Part shown: piece after piece, positions 43,527 through 52,832 of the stretch | Numbering within the stretch: the stretch's first letter is position 1 | Layout: each line of letters begins with the position of its first letter | Source of the DNA: Paenisporosarcina sp. HGH0030 | GTDB lineage: Bacteria; Bacillota; Bacilli; Bacillales_A; Planococcaceae | Assembly: GCF_000411295.1 (NCBI RefSeq) | Contig: NZ_KE150421.1 | Location: forward strand, 2,273,589-2,337,588 | DNA: 64,000 nt | Direction of reading: 5' to 3' | Position numbers and translations under genes: made by a program | Notes under the pieces: generated by a model | The model's database searches: none | The model's input: the letters and a program-made list of their open reading frames with translations, nothing else | What the model was told of the DNA's origin: nothing

Positions 43527-43533
43527 GTCACTT

Positions 43534-44961
43534 CTAAAATACGGTTTTCATCGTAATAAATTTCAGTTCGGTCATTTCATCGACGGCAAACTTAATGCCT
43601 TCACGCCCATATCCACTCATCTTGATGCCACCATACGGCATGTTGTCTGTACGGAAAGTAGGAATGTCGTTTATGATGACGGCTCCCGCTTCAATTTCAT
43701 CTGCGGCCTTCATAGCATCCGTTAAGACATTGGTGTAAATCGCTGCATTCAATCCAAATTGTGAAGCATTCACCCACTCAATTGCTTCATCCAGTGTATC
43801 GTAAGGAATGACGGAAACAATGGGTGCAAAGACTTCCTCACATACAACTTTCATGTCTTCTTTAGCACCTGTCAAAATAGTTGGATGCAACTGACGCTCT
43901 GTAAATTCGCCACCTGTGGCCACAGTTGCTCCTTGCGATTTGGCTTCTTCAATCCAGCCAACGATGCGTTTTACTTCGTCCGGATGGATCATGGAACCTA
44001 TATCGGTTTGTTCATCCAGTGGATCACCCACTATTAATTTTTTCGTTTCTTCCACGAATCCTTGCACGAATTCATCGTACACTTCGCGGTTTACGTAAAT
44101 GCGTTGTAAAGAAATACATACTTGTCCTGAAAAGCTGAATGCCCCTTCCGCACAACGTTTAACAATTTTTTCGATTGGCACACTTGGCTCCACAATCAAG
44201 GCTGCGTTTGAACCCAGCTCAAGCGTAATTTTGCGTAGACCTACTTTTTCTTTAATTTTCAATCCGACAGGAACACTTCCGGTAAATGTCACTTTTTTGA
44301 CCGCTGGATGTGTAATGAGTGAGTCACTTAAATCACTCCCGCTCCCTGTTATAATTTGAAGGGCACCATCCGGCAAACCAGCTTCCTTGAAAATATCAGC
44401 CATAACCAATGCACTCAATGGTGTTTGTGTTGCCGGCTTTAAGACTACCGTATTTCCAACTGCAAAAGCAGGTCCCAGTTTATGCGCCACTAAATTGAAT
44501 GGGAAATTAAAGGGCGTGATTGCCGCAACAACGCCAATAGCCTCTTTTTTTGTCCATCCGATTCGGTTCGCACCTCCAGGGGCAGCATCCATCGGAATGG
44601 TTTCCCCACGGTACTGCTTCGCTTCTTCTGCAGCAAATTGATAGGTCGCAATCGTGCGATCTACTTCACCACGTGCCGTTTTCAACGGTTTTCCCGCTTC
44701 TTGTGCCAATGTCATTGCGAGTTCTTCTTTACGCTCTCGCATAATGTTGACCACTTTATATAAAATTTCTGCCCGATCATATGCCGTCCATTTTTTGAAG
44801 GAATGAAAAGCCTGTTCGGCACCAGCAATTGCTACTTTCACATCATCCGGTGATCCCTTTGCCACTTTTGCAAGTAATTTTCCATCATAGGGAGCTTTCA
44901 AATCATATGTTTCACTTGCTTCGCGCCAATCTCCATTAATCCAAAGTCCGGTTTTTTTCAA
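43534..44961 (-). CDS. NAD(P)-dependent aldehyde dehydrogenase
   Basis: A 475-residue aldehyde dehydrogenase. ITPFNFPFNLVAHKLGPA, KPATQTPLSA, FTGSVPVG (Rossmann), LELGSNAALIV with catalytic Glu, and FSFSGQVCISLQRIY with the nucleophile Cys near residue 284. GQVCISLQR in place of the common GQ-x-C-x-A pattern is typical of the lactaldehyde/phosphonoacetaldehyde/sulfoacetaldehyde dehydrogenase group rather than betaine aldehyde dehydrogenases. Start is TTG 44961 with AGGAGGTG; the longer frame to 44994 has no site. No linked pathway genes. Confidence 0.92.
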   Translation of the reverse strand: MKKTGLWINGDWREASETYDLKAPYDGKLLAKVAKGSPDDVKVAIAGAEQAFHSFKKWTAYDRAEILYKVVNIMRERKEELAMTLAQEAGKPLKTARGEVDRTIATYQFAAEEAKQYRGETIPMDAAPGGANRIGWTKKEAIGVVAAITPFNFPFNLVAHKLGPAFAVGNTVVLKPATQTPLSALVMADIFKEAGLPDGALQIITGSGSDLSDSLITHPAVKKVTFTGSVPVGLKIKEKVGLRKITLELGSNAALIVEPSVPIEKIVKRCAEGAFSFSGQVCISLQRIYVNREVYDEFVQGFVEETKKLIVGDPLDEQTDIGSMIHPDEVKRIVGWIEEAKSQGATVATGGEFTERQLHPTILTGAKEDMKVVCEEVFAPIVSVIPYDTLDEAIEWVNASQFGLNAAIYTNVLTDAMKAADEIEAGAVIINDIPTFRTDNMPYGGIKMSGYGREGIKFAVDEMTELKFITMKTVF

Positions 44962-45008
44962 AAGATACACCTCCTGAGGTTGATATATATACATTCTTCA
45001 TTATTCTA

Positions 45009-45986
45009 TCATTCTCCTCCAACACTTGACGCGACTGCCGCATTCGTTGCTGCCATCGTAGCAATCATGGCGGCTTGTTGCGCTTGCAACATTAGTTCAA
45101 TGGTAGTGGCAAAACTGACTGAGGTTGTTCCTTCATTATCGATAATGTGTTTCGTTTCGAGTTGGACTGCGATAGGTAAAATCATATCTTTGTACCAATT
45201 GAAAAGCTTCATTGTTTCCAGTTGACGGTACGTATCAATGACATGTTGCAATTCTACATCTTTAATTTCCAAGGCAGCCAAAAATCCGATCATGACATAG
45301 TGCATGGATTTCACTTTGATTCCGGCACTTTTCAGCTGATCTCGTATATGCACAGCTTGCCCAACCAGATTAGCTTGATAGCTCGAACTATTGTATGTAA
45401 GAACTTGCGACATCCATTGAAGTTCATTCCCCATATAAAAACCTTGTGGTCTAAGTTCCGTGTAATAGCGATTCATAGTGGCTGCTCTTTCTTTCGTATC
45501 GCCCGGTAATTTTCCAAGCATGACTGCATACGGCACATCATCAGGCTGCGTCAGGAATGGGTGATGTGATTTCATCGCATCATATAAGTGTTTTGCTTGT
45601 TCGGCATGTAGTCCTTGTAGAGTTGCATCATCGCTCATCAAAAGTGCTGCTAAATAACTGTATACATTGTTTTTGAACCCTGCTGATTTTAATTTACCTT
45701 GCTTCGTCATTAGATTATCAATTGAAATGGCAGGATCTTCATCTTCCTTCGCCAAAAATGCAACCATCATGTAGTGAATGTGTGAGCGGAGTGGAGATGT
45801 CCAACCAGTTTTTTGTTTGATTGCGTCCGAGGTTGCCAAGAAGCGTTTACCGTCAAACGTTTTACCTGTCGTGACATAGTAATTTGCTATCGATAACGTA
45901 ATTCGTTTATCGGTAGTCCATCCAACTGCGTTCTTTACTTGTTCAAATGTTGTTTGCAAATCTTGTTTCACTTTATCCATCGTCAT
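45009..45986 (-). CDS. DUF4003 family protein
   Basis: A 325-residue alpha-helical protein matching the DUF4003 family, unknown function, common in Bacillales. It appears to have an internal repeat: KRFLATSDAIKQKTGWTSPLRSHIHYMMVAFLA near the start and EIQ..AHIRDQLKSAGIKVKSMHYVMIGFLAAL-like sequence further on. The C-terminus is Ala-rich (AAMIATMAATNAAVASS). Start ATG 45986 follows AAAGGGAG. It follows the phosphotransferase gene on the same strand by 24 bases. Confidence 0.8.
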   Translation of the reverse strand: MTMDKVKQDLQTTFEQVKNAVGWTTDKRITLSIANYYVTTGKTFDGKRFLATSDAIKQKTGWTSPLRSHIHYMMVAFLAKEDEDPAISIDNLMTKQGKLKSAGFKNNVYSYLAALLMSDDATLQGLHAEQAKHLYDAMKSHHPFLTQPDDVPYAVMLGKLPGDTKERAATMNRYYTELRPQGFYMGNELQWMSQVLTYNSSSYQANLVGQAVHIRDQLKSAGIKVKSMHYVMIGFLAALEIKDVELQHVIDTYRQLETMKLFNWYKDMILPIAVQLETKHIIDNEGTTSVSFATTIELMLQAQQAAMIATMAATNAAVASSVGGE

Positions 45987-46010
45987 ATCATCCACTCCCT
46001 TTACCAACAT

Positions 46011-47015
46011 TTACGAAGAATGATGATTAAAAGTTTCATTCATCCACATTCTCAATTCTTGTTCATATGGAACTTTCTTTTGACGCAAGTTCTCTTCAAG
46101 TTCAATTAACTTGTCTGATTGCCATTGCTCCAAGTGATCATGGTCCCAGGATTTCTGAAATAACAGATACAAAAATACTTCCCTTATTTGTAGGAACAGT
46201 GTGAGTTGGGTTAAATCGGCTTCAGTGAGTGACCGACTACTTGTATATCCTTTCAGAAAATGCTTCAAAAATTCTTGTTGGAACGTGGTCCATTCTGGAT
46301 GATACGAGCTTCCCGTCCACAGAGCATGATAAATAGAAGTCGATAAATCTTGGACGAACCAATTGTAAGCACAATCATCGAAATCAAAAATAATGAGTTG
46401 TTGAGCTTTCACGAAAAAATTCCCTTGATGCAAATCATTGTGAATCAATCCGAAGCGTTCTTTGGTTTTTGGAAAAGTAGCCAATCTTGACTTGTAGTCA
46501 TCGTAAATTTCCTTTAGCCAAGGTTCACTCTCTTCCAACATGGATGGCATTGGATTTATTTCTTCATCATCCATCCAAACGGGGCGATTGATTTTCTCTT
46601 CCATGTTTTCACTGATGCCATGCAATTTTGCAATTGTTTTTCCCCACTCGTAAAAGAATGCATTGTTCCACTGAGAGAGATCCGACACATCTATTTCTTT
46701 ATCTTCTACATATTGAAATACCGTCAGCCAATAGCTTTCATTGTCGATTATTAATGTTGATATGTATTTGTCATTAATCGTGATTACGTCTGGCACATGT
46801 ATTTGATTTCTTTTTAGTGATTCGACATATCCCAGTTCAGCATCTATCAATGCTTTTGACCTTTTAAGAATTGGTGTCAAACGGGCAATATAAGGTCGAT
46901 TATTCATCTGAAAGTGAAACACAACATTTTGGAAACCACCCGATAATCGTTTTACATTTGTAATTTCCTGATTGGTTAACTTCGATAAGCTTAATAAAAT
47001 TTTATGACTATCCAT
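46011..47015 (-). CDS. APH/choline-kinase-like phosphotransferase
   Basis: A 334-residue phosphotransferase of the aminoglycoside/homoserine-kinase-like (APH) fold. The catalytic loop reads GLIHNDLHQGNFFVKA near residue 190 and the metal motif LIIFDFDDCAYNWF near 208. The N-lobe has LSGGFQNVVFHFQMNNRPYIARLTP with the ATP lysine position replaced or shifted. Substrate unknown; related Bacillus genes include YtmP/CotI-like kinases. Start uncertain between 47015 and 47030. The DUF4003 gene follows closely. Confidence 0.82.
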   Translation of the reverse strand: MDSHKILLSLSKLTNQEITNVKRLSGGFQNVVFHFQMNNRPYIARLTPILKRSKALIDAELGYVESLKRNQIHVPDVITINDKYISTLIIDNESYWLTVFQYVEDKEIDVSDLSQWNNAFFYEWGKTIAKLHGISENMEEKINRPVWMDDEEINPMPSMLEESEPWLKEIYDDYKSRLATFPKTKERFGLIHNDLHQGNFFVKAQQLIIFDFDDCAYNWFVQDLSTSIYHALWTGSSYHPEWTTFQQEFLKHFLKGYTSSRSLTEADLTQLTLFLQIREVFLYLLFQKSWDHDHLEQWQSDKLIELEENLRQKKVPYEQELRMWMNETFNHHSS

Positions 47016-47120
47016 ACTGTTTACTTCCATTTCTTATTTAAATTTGCATAGAAAAAACGGATATTTAGAGAATTTTGGGATATACCAACTACAAAGAATT
47101 ATATCGAAAGGATGATATAC

Positions 47121-47612
47121 ATGAAATCGAAAAAGACATTCACCGTGGCAAGTTTATTGCTCTCTTCTGCCCTCTTCCTTGGGGCTTGTGGAGATAAGGA
47201 CGAGATTACAAAAGATGTGACCAATAACAATACAGGAAATGATATCGAGGATAATGCTCCAGGTGATAATCCAGCAGATACCGGTGAATCATTTGAATTT
47301 AGGAAATTTGAACTAGAAGTAGATTATCCTGACCAACCAGAAGCGCTTGATGTAAATTATGAGGAAAAAAAAGACTCTACCGACGCGGAATACAAAAATG
47401 TAGCAGATGGTAGTAGTGAGGCTACTGGTAAGGAAGCCATGGCAAAATTGAAGCCTTTATTGGTAAAAATGCGATTAAAAGAAAACATGTCTGAAGAAGT
47501 AATTATTGACCAAATTGTTAGCGCTTTTGGCATTGAAGATAATTACACATTACTTGAAGCAAGTATCACGTGGCAAAATGATGAGAAAAAAGAAATTGTA
47601 GTTACAAAATAA
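47121..47612 (+). CDS. YusW-like lipoprotein
   Basis: A 163-residue lipoprotein: signal ends at LGAC, lipobox Cys at about residue 23, followed by an acidic linker with DNPADTGE. The mature domain (FRKFELEVDYPDQPE, NYEEKKDS, LVKMRLKENMSEEVIIDQIVSAFGIED) matches the YusW-like family of Bacillus lipoproteins, unknown function. AAAGGATG precedes ATG 47121. It ends at a terminator. Confidence 0.82.
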   Translation: MKSKKTFTVASLLLSSALFLGACGDKDEITKDVTNNNTGNDIEDNAPGDNPADTGESFEFRKFELEVDYPDQPEALDVNYEEKKDSTDAEYKNVADGSSEATGKEAMAKLKPLLVKMRLKENMSEEVIIDQIVSAFGIEDNYTLLEASITWQNDEKKEIVVTK

Positions 47613-47620
47613 AATTAATT

Positions 47621-47652
47621 TGAGCCCTTGACCTTCGTTGAGGGCTCTTTTC
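47621..47652 (+). terminator. Terminator of YusW-like gene
   Basis: Stem TGAGCCCT / AGGGCTCTTT-like arms with loop and T-run after the stop codon. Confidence 0.8.
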
Positions 47653-47717
47653 ATGTAGAAACCTCCAATGTAAGGTACATTACTACATAAAAGAAAATAT
47701 AAAATGGAGGTAAGATA

Positions 47718-48722
47718 ATGCAAAAACAAATAAAATTAATCAATCGACCAACGGGCACACCAACTAAAGAGAATTTCGAAATTGTCACTGCACCCATTGA
47801 CAGTGCGTTTGAAGGTGAAGTAGTAGTAAAAACTGTTTACATTTCAGTGGATCCATATTTACGTGGTCGGATGAATGATGCGAAATCTTATATTCCACCT
47901 TTTGAGTTGAATGAAATGATATCAAGCGGAATCATAGGACAAGTCGTTCAATCGATGTCCTCACTTTTCGAAAAAGGCGATGTCGTTCTCGGATCATTGC
48001 CATGGCAAGAATATAGTGTGGTAAAAGAAAGTGCCGTCCGTAAAATTGATCACCGTATTGCGCCTGCCTCTGCTTATTTGAGTGTGCTGGGCATGACTGG
48101 TTTGACAGCTTACTTTGGCTTACTGGATATCGGGAAACCTAAAGAAGGTGAAACGGTGGTTGTGTCAGGAGCTGCAGGTGCTGTAGGGTCCATCGTGGGA
48201 CAAATTGCGAAAATTAAAGGCACGCGTGTCGTTGGAATTGCTGGTTCTGATGAGAAAGTGAAGTTTTTGGTCGAGGAACTGGGTTTTGATGCGGCAATAA
48301 ATTATAAAACTCAGGATGTTGCTCAAGCGTTACGCGAAGCTTGTCCAAATGGAATTGATGTATACTTCGAAAACGTGGGTGGGGAAATTTCAGATGCTAT
48401 CTTCCCTCTTTTGAATAATTTTGCGCGTATTCCTGTATGTGGCGCAATTTCTTCTTATAATAATAAACAAGCGGACGTTGGACCTCGTGTTCAAGGATAC
48501 TTAATCAAGACGAGCTCATTGATGCAAGGCTTCACTGTTGGCAATTACTCTTCTCGTTTTGGAGAAGGCGCAAAAGAATTGGCAACTTGGCTCAAAGAAG
48601 GCAAACTGAAATACGAGGAAACGATTACGGAAGGTTTCGATCATACGATTGACGCATTTCTCGATCTTTTCAAAGGCGTAAACCTTGGGAAAGCGATTGT
48701 GAAAGTATCGAAAATCGAATAA
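47718..48722 (+). CDS. NADP-dependent oxidoreductase, MDR family (YfmJ-like)
   Basis: A 334-residue zinc-independent medium-chain reductase of the leukotriene B4 12-hydroxydehydrogenase/curcumin reductase type. SVDPYLRGRMNDAKSYIPPF near residue 44, GMTGLTAYFGLLDIGKP, and the nucleotide loop VVSGAAGAVGSIVGQIAKIKG near 150; CPNGIDVYFENVGGEISDA follows. No zinc-binding cysteines. It reduces double bonds of enones or alkenals with NADPH. TGGAGGTAAG before ATG. Confidence 0.92.
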   Translation: MQKQIKLINRPTGTPTKENFEIVTAPIDSAFEGEVVVKTVYISVDPYLRGRMNDAKSYIPPFELNEMISSGIIGQVVQSMSSLFEKGDVVLGSLPWQEYSVVKESAVRKIDHRIAPASAYLSVLGMTGLTAYFGLLDIGKPKEGETVVVSGAAGAVGSIVGQIAKIKGTRVVGIAGSDEKVKFLVEELGFDAAINYKTQDVAQALREACPNGIDVYFENVGGEISDAIFPLLNNFARIPVCGAISSYNNKQADVGPRVQGYLIKTSSLMQGFTVGNYSSRFGEGAKELATWLKEGKLKYEETITEGFDHTIDAFLDLFKGVNLGKAIVKVSKIE

Positions 48723-48728
48723 CAATTT

Positions 48729-48761
48729 TAGCCGTTCTGGTTTATTCCAAAACGGTTTTTC
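48729..48761. terminator. Terminator between convergent genes
   Basis: Arms GCCGTT..AACGG with a T-run on the plus strand, after the oxidoreductase stop. Confidence 0.65.
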
Positions 48762-49221
48762 TTTCTCTTTTTGCGGGACGATATTTCTTACCGATTTTAA
48801 ATATAATTGGTGTTCCGATGATGGTTGGCAAGAACCAGAAGATAAGCACAGGCAATTCGTTTAGAAGTGGTATTCGATGAATGTTAACAACCAGTGTGGC
48901 TGTAAATATCCCTATGTAAGATCCCAACATCCCTCCGATATGGATACGCAGCCAGTTTTTCCATCTGATTTTTGCAGATGTATAGCCAAGCAATGCAAGA
49001 CCATATGAAAATATTCCTATATAAAAGAGGTAGGCACTTTCTTTCCAGTGCATAATAGACATCACGACAGTACTGATAAATACCAACAGGAAAAATCCAT
49101 GATAAATCTCTCCACTGATTGTATGTCTGCCTTTTCTCTTTTTAGAAATACCAGCCAGCAAACCAGTAATCAAACAAATGCATCCAGCTGCAATATGAAT
49201 CATTAAAAACAGGTTGAACAA
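48742..49221 (-). CDS. DUF2306-like four-helix membrane protein
   Basis: A 159-residue membrane protein with four to five helices: IHIAAGCICLITGLLAGISKK, GEIYHGFFLLVFISTVVMSIMHW, and LRIHIGGMLGSYIGIFTATL. Conserved His residues in helices (IHIAAG, RIHIGGMLGSYI) recall DUF2306/heme-less cytochrome b561-like families. Start is uncertain: TTG 49221 sits eight bases after GGAGG, whereas an upstream TTG overlaps that site. Function unknown. Confidence 0.75.
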   Translation of the reverse strand: MFNLFLMIHIAAGCICLITGLLAGISKKRKGRHTISGEIYHGFFLLVFISTVVMSIMHWKESAYLFYIGIFSYGLALLGYTSAKIRWKNWLRIHIGGMLGSYIGIFTATLVVNIHRIPLLNELPVLIFWFLPTIIGTPIIFKIGKKYRPAKRERKTVLE

Positions 49222-49370
49222 ATTCAACACCTCCAATTATTTACAGTTTATTTCCTAATTATAGTAGCATACATAAAGTTCCATTTCATTCATTCAAAAA
49301 AATATTCGATTGTTAATCTTATCTCTACTCTTATATGATTAAGTTATTAAAGATTGCGGAGGTCACCCAC

Positions 49371-50192
49371 ATGAGTGAATTTGATCTTGTACAAGAAACT
49401 ACATCTTTCCAATCAGTTGAAACGTTGAAACAACAGTTGCAGACACTTGGCATCAAAGCAGGAGATGCTATCATGGTTCATTCATCTATCAAATCAATGG
49501 GGTGGATTGCCGGTGGTGCAAAAGCTGTCATCGACGCATTGATGGAAACTATCACGGAAAAAGGGACCATTATCATGCCAGCCCAATCTGCCGAGAACTC
49601 AGAGCCTTCCTATTGGATGCTGCCGCCAGTTCCAAAAGAATGGCATGCGCCTATCCGAGAACATACTCCCGCTTACGATCCACATTTGACCCCACTACGT
49701 GGAATGGGCAAAATAGCGGAATGCTTTCATCGTCATCCTAAAACCATTCGCAGCTATCACCCTGTTCACAGCTTTATGGCCTGGGGCAAGGATGCTGAAA
49801 AATGGATGATGGAACATCCACTTGAGGATTCATTTGGAATGACTTCCCCACTCGGTTCATTTTTAAATGAAAATGTTAAAATCCTGTTAATTGGTGTCGG
49901 ATATGATTCGTGTACAGCTTTGCACCTATCGGAGAATTTAATTGAAAAGAAGACTTACATGAATCAGGGTGCAGCGATGCTGGTGGACGGTGAGCGTCAG
50001 TGGATTGAGTACCAAACACTTGATGTAGACTCGGATCGTTTCCCAGACCTTGGAGAAGCATTTGAAAAAGAACATCCCGATGCCTATCATGTAGGGAAAT
50101 TAGGTCAAGCCGACTGCCGCATCATTCAAATGAAACAGCTAGTTGATTTTGGGGCGGAGTGGTTAAAAGAAAATCCTGTAGAGGAAGATTAA
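49371..50192 (+). CDS. Aminoglycoside N(3)-acetyltransferase family (YokD-like)
   Basis: A 273-residue antibiotic acetyltransferase-fold protein. GDAIMVHSSIKSMGWIAGGA near residue 28, KGTIIMPAQS, FRRHPKTIRSYHPVHSFMAWG and GVGYDSCTALHLSEN contain the expected catalytic His and acetyl-CoA residues. YokD-type chromosomal copies are widespread in Bacillales and need not confer resistance. ATG 49371 is preceded by GGAGGT. Possibly involved in self-protection, unproven. Confidence 0.9.
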   Translation: MSEFDLVQETTSFQSVETLKQQLQTLGIKAGDAIMVHSSIKSMGWIAGGAKAVIDALMETITEKGTIIMPAQSAENSEPSYWMLPPVPKEWHAPIREHTPAYDPHLTPLRGMGKIAECFHRHPKTIRSYHPVHSFMAWGKDAEKWMMEHPLEDSFGMTSPLGSFLNENVKILLIGVGYDSCTALHLSENLIEKKTYMNQGAAMLVDGERQWIEYQTLDVDSDRFPDLGEAFEKEHPDAYHVGKLGQADCRIIQMKQLVDFGAEWLKENPVEED

Positions 50193-50258
50193 AAAATTTT
50201 GTTAGTAAAATTCTCATTTTTGTTCATCCTAATGGAACTAACATGATGGAGGAACAAA

Positions 50259-51596
50259 ATGAAAAATAAATTTTATAAATTTGCGATAGGAGCTATTCTT
50301 TGCCTAAGTGTCATAGCTCCTATCGCCACTTTCGCAACTCATTACACGTCCACCCAGAATGAAAAAGAAACCAATCTTGAAACAAAAATACTGCAGTCTC
50401 TTGATGCAGATAATATGTATAACAATATTAAATTTTTATCCAAAACACCTAGGGTCGCTGGGACCCAGCAAGAAGATGCTGCAGTTGCTTATATCAAAAA
50501 GCAATTCGAATCTTACGGGTATAAAGCCGAAGTTCAAGCATTCACTTTCAATGACTATACAGCCCCTAATTCCATCGGGTTGGATGTCGAGCGATTTTCG
50601 AAAAAACTGAATCCGCAGGCTTTAGAATATTCGGTTAGTGGAAAAGCTACCGCGGAAGTTATCTTCGCGGGACTTGGTCAGAAAAACGACATCGCACAAT
50701 TGGACCTTACCGGAAAAATCATACTCCTGCAACGTGGCGTCATCAGCTTCAAGGAGAAAATGTTGAATGTGGCTGCGAAAGGTGCTGCCGGGGTCATATT
50801 TTACAACAATGCACCAGGAACCATCATGGGAAGTTTAGGTGAACCAAATAAGGCTTATGTTCCGTCTGTGCTGTTGACCCAGACAGAAGGAGAAGCGATA
50901 TTGATTCATCTCAACAAAAACCCGCGTGCTGTTGTCTCATTGAACATTGAAGGTGCTAAATCCGCTCAAAATACATCGCACAATGTCATTGCAACTAAAA
51001 AGCCCAACGTTTCCAACAAAGCATCTCATGATATATTGGTCATCGGTGCTCATCACGATTCAGTTGCAAGTGCGCCGGGTGCTAATGACGATGCATCAGG
51101 AACTGCCATGACACTTGAACTTGCACGTGTCTTGAAAACCATTCCAACCGACACAGAAATTCGTTTTATCACGTTCGGTGCGGAAGAGCTTGGATTACTT
51201 GGATCCAATCATTATGTCGAACAGTTACCGAAAAATGAAATCAGCCGAATCGTGGCAAATTTCAATTTGGACATGGTCGGTAGCAAAGATGCCGGGGAAC
51301 TAATCTTGCAAACGGTCGATAATAAGCCTAACCTTGTTACTGAACTCGCCCAGGATGCCAGCACACAGCTAAACGGTGCACCAACACCTTACAATCAAGG
51401 TGATAGCAGCGACCATGTACCCTTTTCAAAGGCAGGCATTCCCGCTGCCCTATTCATCCACAATCCCGCTGAGCCTTGGTACCACAAGCCACAAGATACT
51501 ATAGATAAAATCAGCAAAGAAAAACTGCAAGACGTTTCGGAAATCGTCAGTATAGCTGTGTGGAATCAAATCAAAATCGATCGCCAAGTCAAATAG
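50259..51596 (+). CDS. Secreted M28 aminopeptidase with PA domain (YwaD-like)
   Basis: A 445-residue zinc aminopeptidase. Signal peptide at residues 1-26. PA domain around 115-235 (AQLDLTGKIILLQRG, AAKGAAGVIFYNN). The M28 domain follows: IGAHHDSV and GANDDASGTAM (first His/Asp), FGAEELGLLGS (catalytic Glu-Glu), NLDMVG, and SSDHVPFSKAGIPA (last His). Secreted YwaD-type leucine aminopeptidases have the same layout. A strong terminator follows. Confidence 0.93.
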   Translation: MKNKFYKFAIGAILCLSVIAPIATFATHYTSTQNEKETNLETKILQSLDADNMYNNIKFLSKTPRVAGTQQEDAAVAYIKKQFESYGYKAEVQAFTFNDYTAPNSIGLDVERFSKKLNPQALEYSVSGKATAEVIFAGLGQKNDIAQLDLTGKIILLQRGVISFKEKMLNVAAKGAAGVIFYNNAPGTIMGSLGEPNKAYVPSVLLTQTEGEAILIHLNKNPRAVVSLNIEGAKSAQNTSHNVIATKKPNVSNKASHDILVIGAHHDSVASAPGANDDASGTAMTLELARVLKTIPTDTEIRFITFGAEELGLLGSNHYVEQLPKNEISRIVANFNLDMVGSKDAGELILQTVDNKPNLVTELAQDASTQLNGAPTPYNQGDSSDHVPFSKAGIPAALFIHNPAEPWYHKPQDTIDKISKEKLQDVSEIVSIAVWNQIKIDRQVK

Positions 51597-51606
51597 TGTA
51601 AACCTT

Positions 51607-51652
51607 AAACCCCACGTCACTGGATCGGATGATCTCGTTACGTGGGGTTTTT
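51607..51652 (+). terminator. Terminator of the M28 aminopeptidase gene
   Basis: Arms AAACCCCACGT / ACGTGGGGTTT, with a T-run, just past the stop codon. Confidence 0.9.
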
Positions 51653-51660
51653 ACGTAACG

Positions 51661-51750
51661 TCTACTATACTTTCACAGAGCCTCCAAAAGGATTACTACG
51701 GCTGGGTGAGAGAGGACGATGAACTATGGATAGCACTCGTGGAAGATTAA
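51661..51750 (+). pseudogene. Short 3' gene remnant
   Basis: About 29 codons open on the plus strand with coding-like character, ending ...DYYGWVREDDELWIALVED and TAA at 51750, but without start or ribosome site. It could be the tail of a lost gene cut off by the upstream terminator. Family not recognised. Confidence 0.35.
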
Positions 51751-51774
51751 TCCTACTCAGTCGTTGCACTAGCC

Positions 51775-51810
51775 AATCCTCCTATACTTTTTACTCTAGG
51801 GAGGATTTTT
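51775..51810 (+). terminator. Terminator-like hairpin
   Basis: Arms AATCCTCC / GGAGGATT and a T-run. It follows the short remnant and supports the idea that a gene once ended here. Beyond it, up to 52034, the sequence is AT-rich leader of the next gene. Confidence 0.6.
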
Positions 51811-52034
51811 GATTATCTGACAGATTAGATTAATAATAAATCTTACAAGGCTCAGCCTTTTTTTAAAAAGTGTTTTCTGGGTCTACTTTAATTTGCTTTT
51901 TTTTGATTTTAATTTTCATGGGAGTTTAAGTACATTACTTCACAATGTTTAGTTTTTGATAGTCCAGTTAAATAATCCTTTTACTTCTTTTCAACATATA
52001 ATATTTAGACCCTAAATTAAAGGAGTGAAATAAC

Positions 52035-52310
52035 ATGGGATTTTTCCAGCCCGAGGGAACAATGGCACCAACTTCCCCTCCCCCACCTCTCATACCAACA
52101 AAACCTTCTGTATCCTATATAATTGACTGTGTATATCAAAACACTTATGTATGGCTTATAAATGGGGACCAATTCTGGTTTTACCCAACTCGCGTGGAAT
52201 ATGGTGAAGTATCTGGATATAGATGGAACGGTTCCTTCTGGCAATTCTACGGAATTGACCCAAGATTTATAGATGCTGTTGCCTGTTATCCTACTCCTAC
52301 CCTTTACTAA
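52035..52310 (+). CDS. Small conserved Bacillales protein, surface-like, unknown function
   Basis: A 91-residue protein beginning MGFFQPEGTMAPTSPPPP, followed by a compact aromatic domain (NTYVWLINGDQFWFYPTR, YRWNGSFWQFYGIDPRFID) with three Cys or fewer. The Pro-rich lead and WxNGxxFWFYP pattern match a short family abundant in Bacillus, often annotated only as hypothetical or 'transporter'; that label has no basis I know of. AAAGGAGTG precedes ATG. It lies 1 kb upstream of the sigma-factor operon on the same strand. Confidence 0.65.
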   Translation: MGFFQPEGTMAPTSPPPPLIPTKPSVSYIIDCVYQNTYVWLINGDQFWFYPTRVEYGEVSGYRWNGSFWQFYGIDPRFIDAVACYPTPTLY

Positions 52311-52325
52311 AATCCAAAAAGTCTT

Positions 52326-52778
52326 TTGGTAATTAAAAACCCTGTATATGTAGAAGTTCCATATTACGGAGAATACTACGTCAAAGTTGATGCAGTTAGA
52401 GGTGCAATTTACGATTATTTTATTAGACCAGTAAAACTGCTTGGCACACATACTCAAAAGAAAACCTTTACTCAAGCTGATGTCGATCAATTTAAGACTA
52501 GTAAACTTGTTGCTCTTTTCGTAGGAACAGCAATAGGGCTTACAGCAACTGGAGTTATAGCGAAATATGTAACACTTTTTACTGCTGCCTTTACTATGGA
52601 AGAAATTGGTGCTTTTGACACTAAAGACGAAGATTGGCCAGACCCACGCGTTGGTTGGGGGCTACGAACAACTATGTACGATAATGGAAGTGCCATTCAA
52701 ATTAAATGGGAAGCACTTGATCAGTACGGTAATGTACAAAGGACTCAAAACGGTCAAATTAACTATATAAAATGGTAA
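52326..52778 (+). pseudogene. Probable 5'-truncated secreted protein gene
   Basis: An open frame of about 150 codons in the same frame as the preceding gene, separated by its stop codon. The only start candidate is a TTG without ribosome site. The protein reads like the C-terminal part of a secreted protein: GAIYDYFIRPVKLLG, a Gly/Thr-rich hydrophobic helix (VALFVGTAIGLTATGVIA), then a beta-rich end with GWGLRTTMYDNGSAIQIKW. The layout is reminiscent of geobacillin-26-type bacteriocin-like proteins, but I cannot confirm this. The missing N-terminus may have been replaced by the upstream gene. Confidence 0.5.
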
Positions 52779-52795
52779 TATTTATATAAAAAAAT

Positions 52796-52832
52796 AAAAA
52801 AGGACGATAGCTACTAAGCTTCGTCCTTTTTA
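52796..52832. terminator. Bidirectional terminator
   Basis: Arms AAAAAGGACGA / TCGTCCTTTTT. It serves both the plus-strand remnant and the convergent minus-strand membrane gene, whose last codons lie inside it. Confidence 0.9.

Noticed and set aside
43298-43531. 77-codon minus-strand open frame with heptapeptide units
   Set aside because: The openness is explained by the 21-base periodicity (21 is divisible by three). No ribosome site, and it runs through the aldehyde dehydrogenase terminator region.
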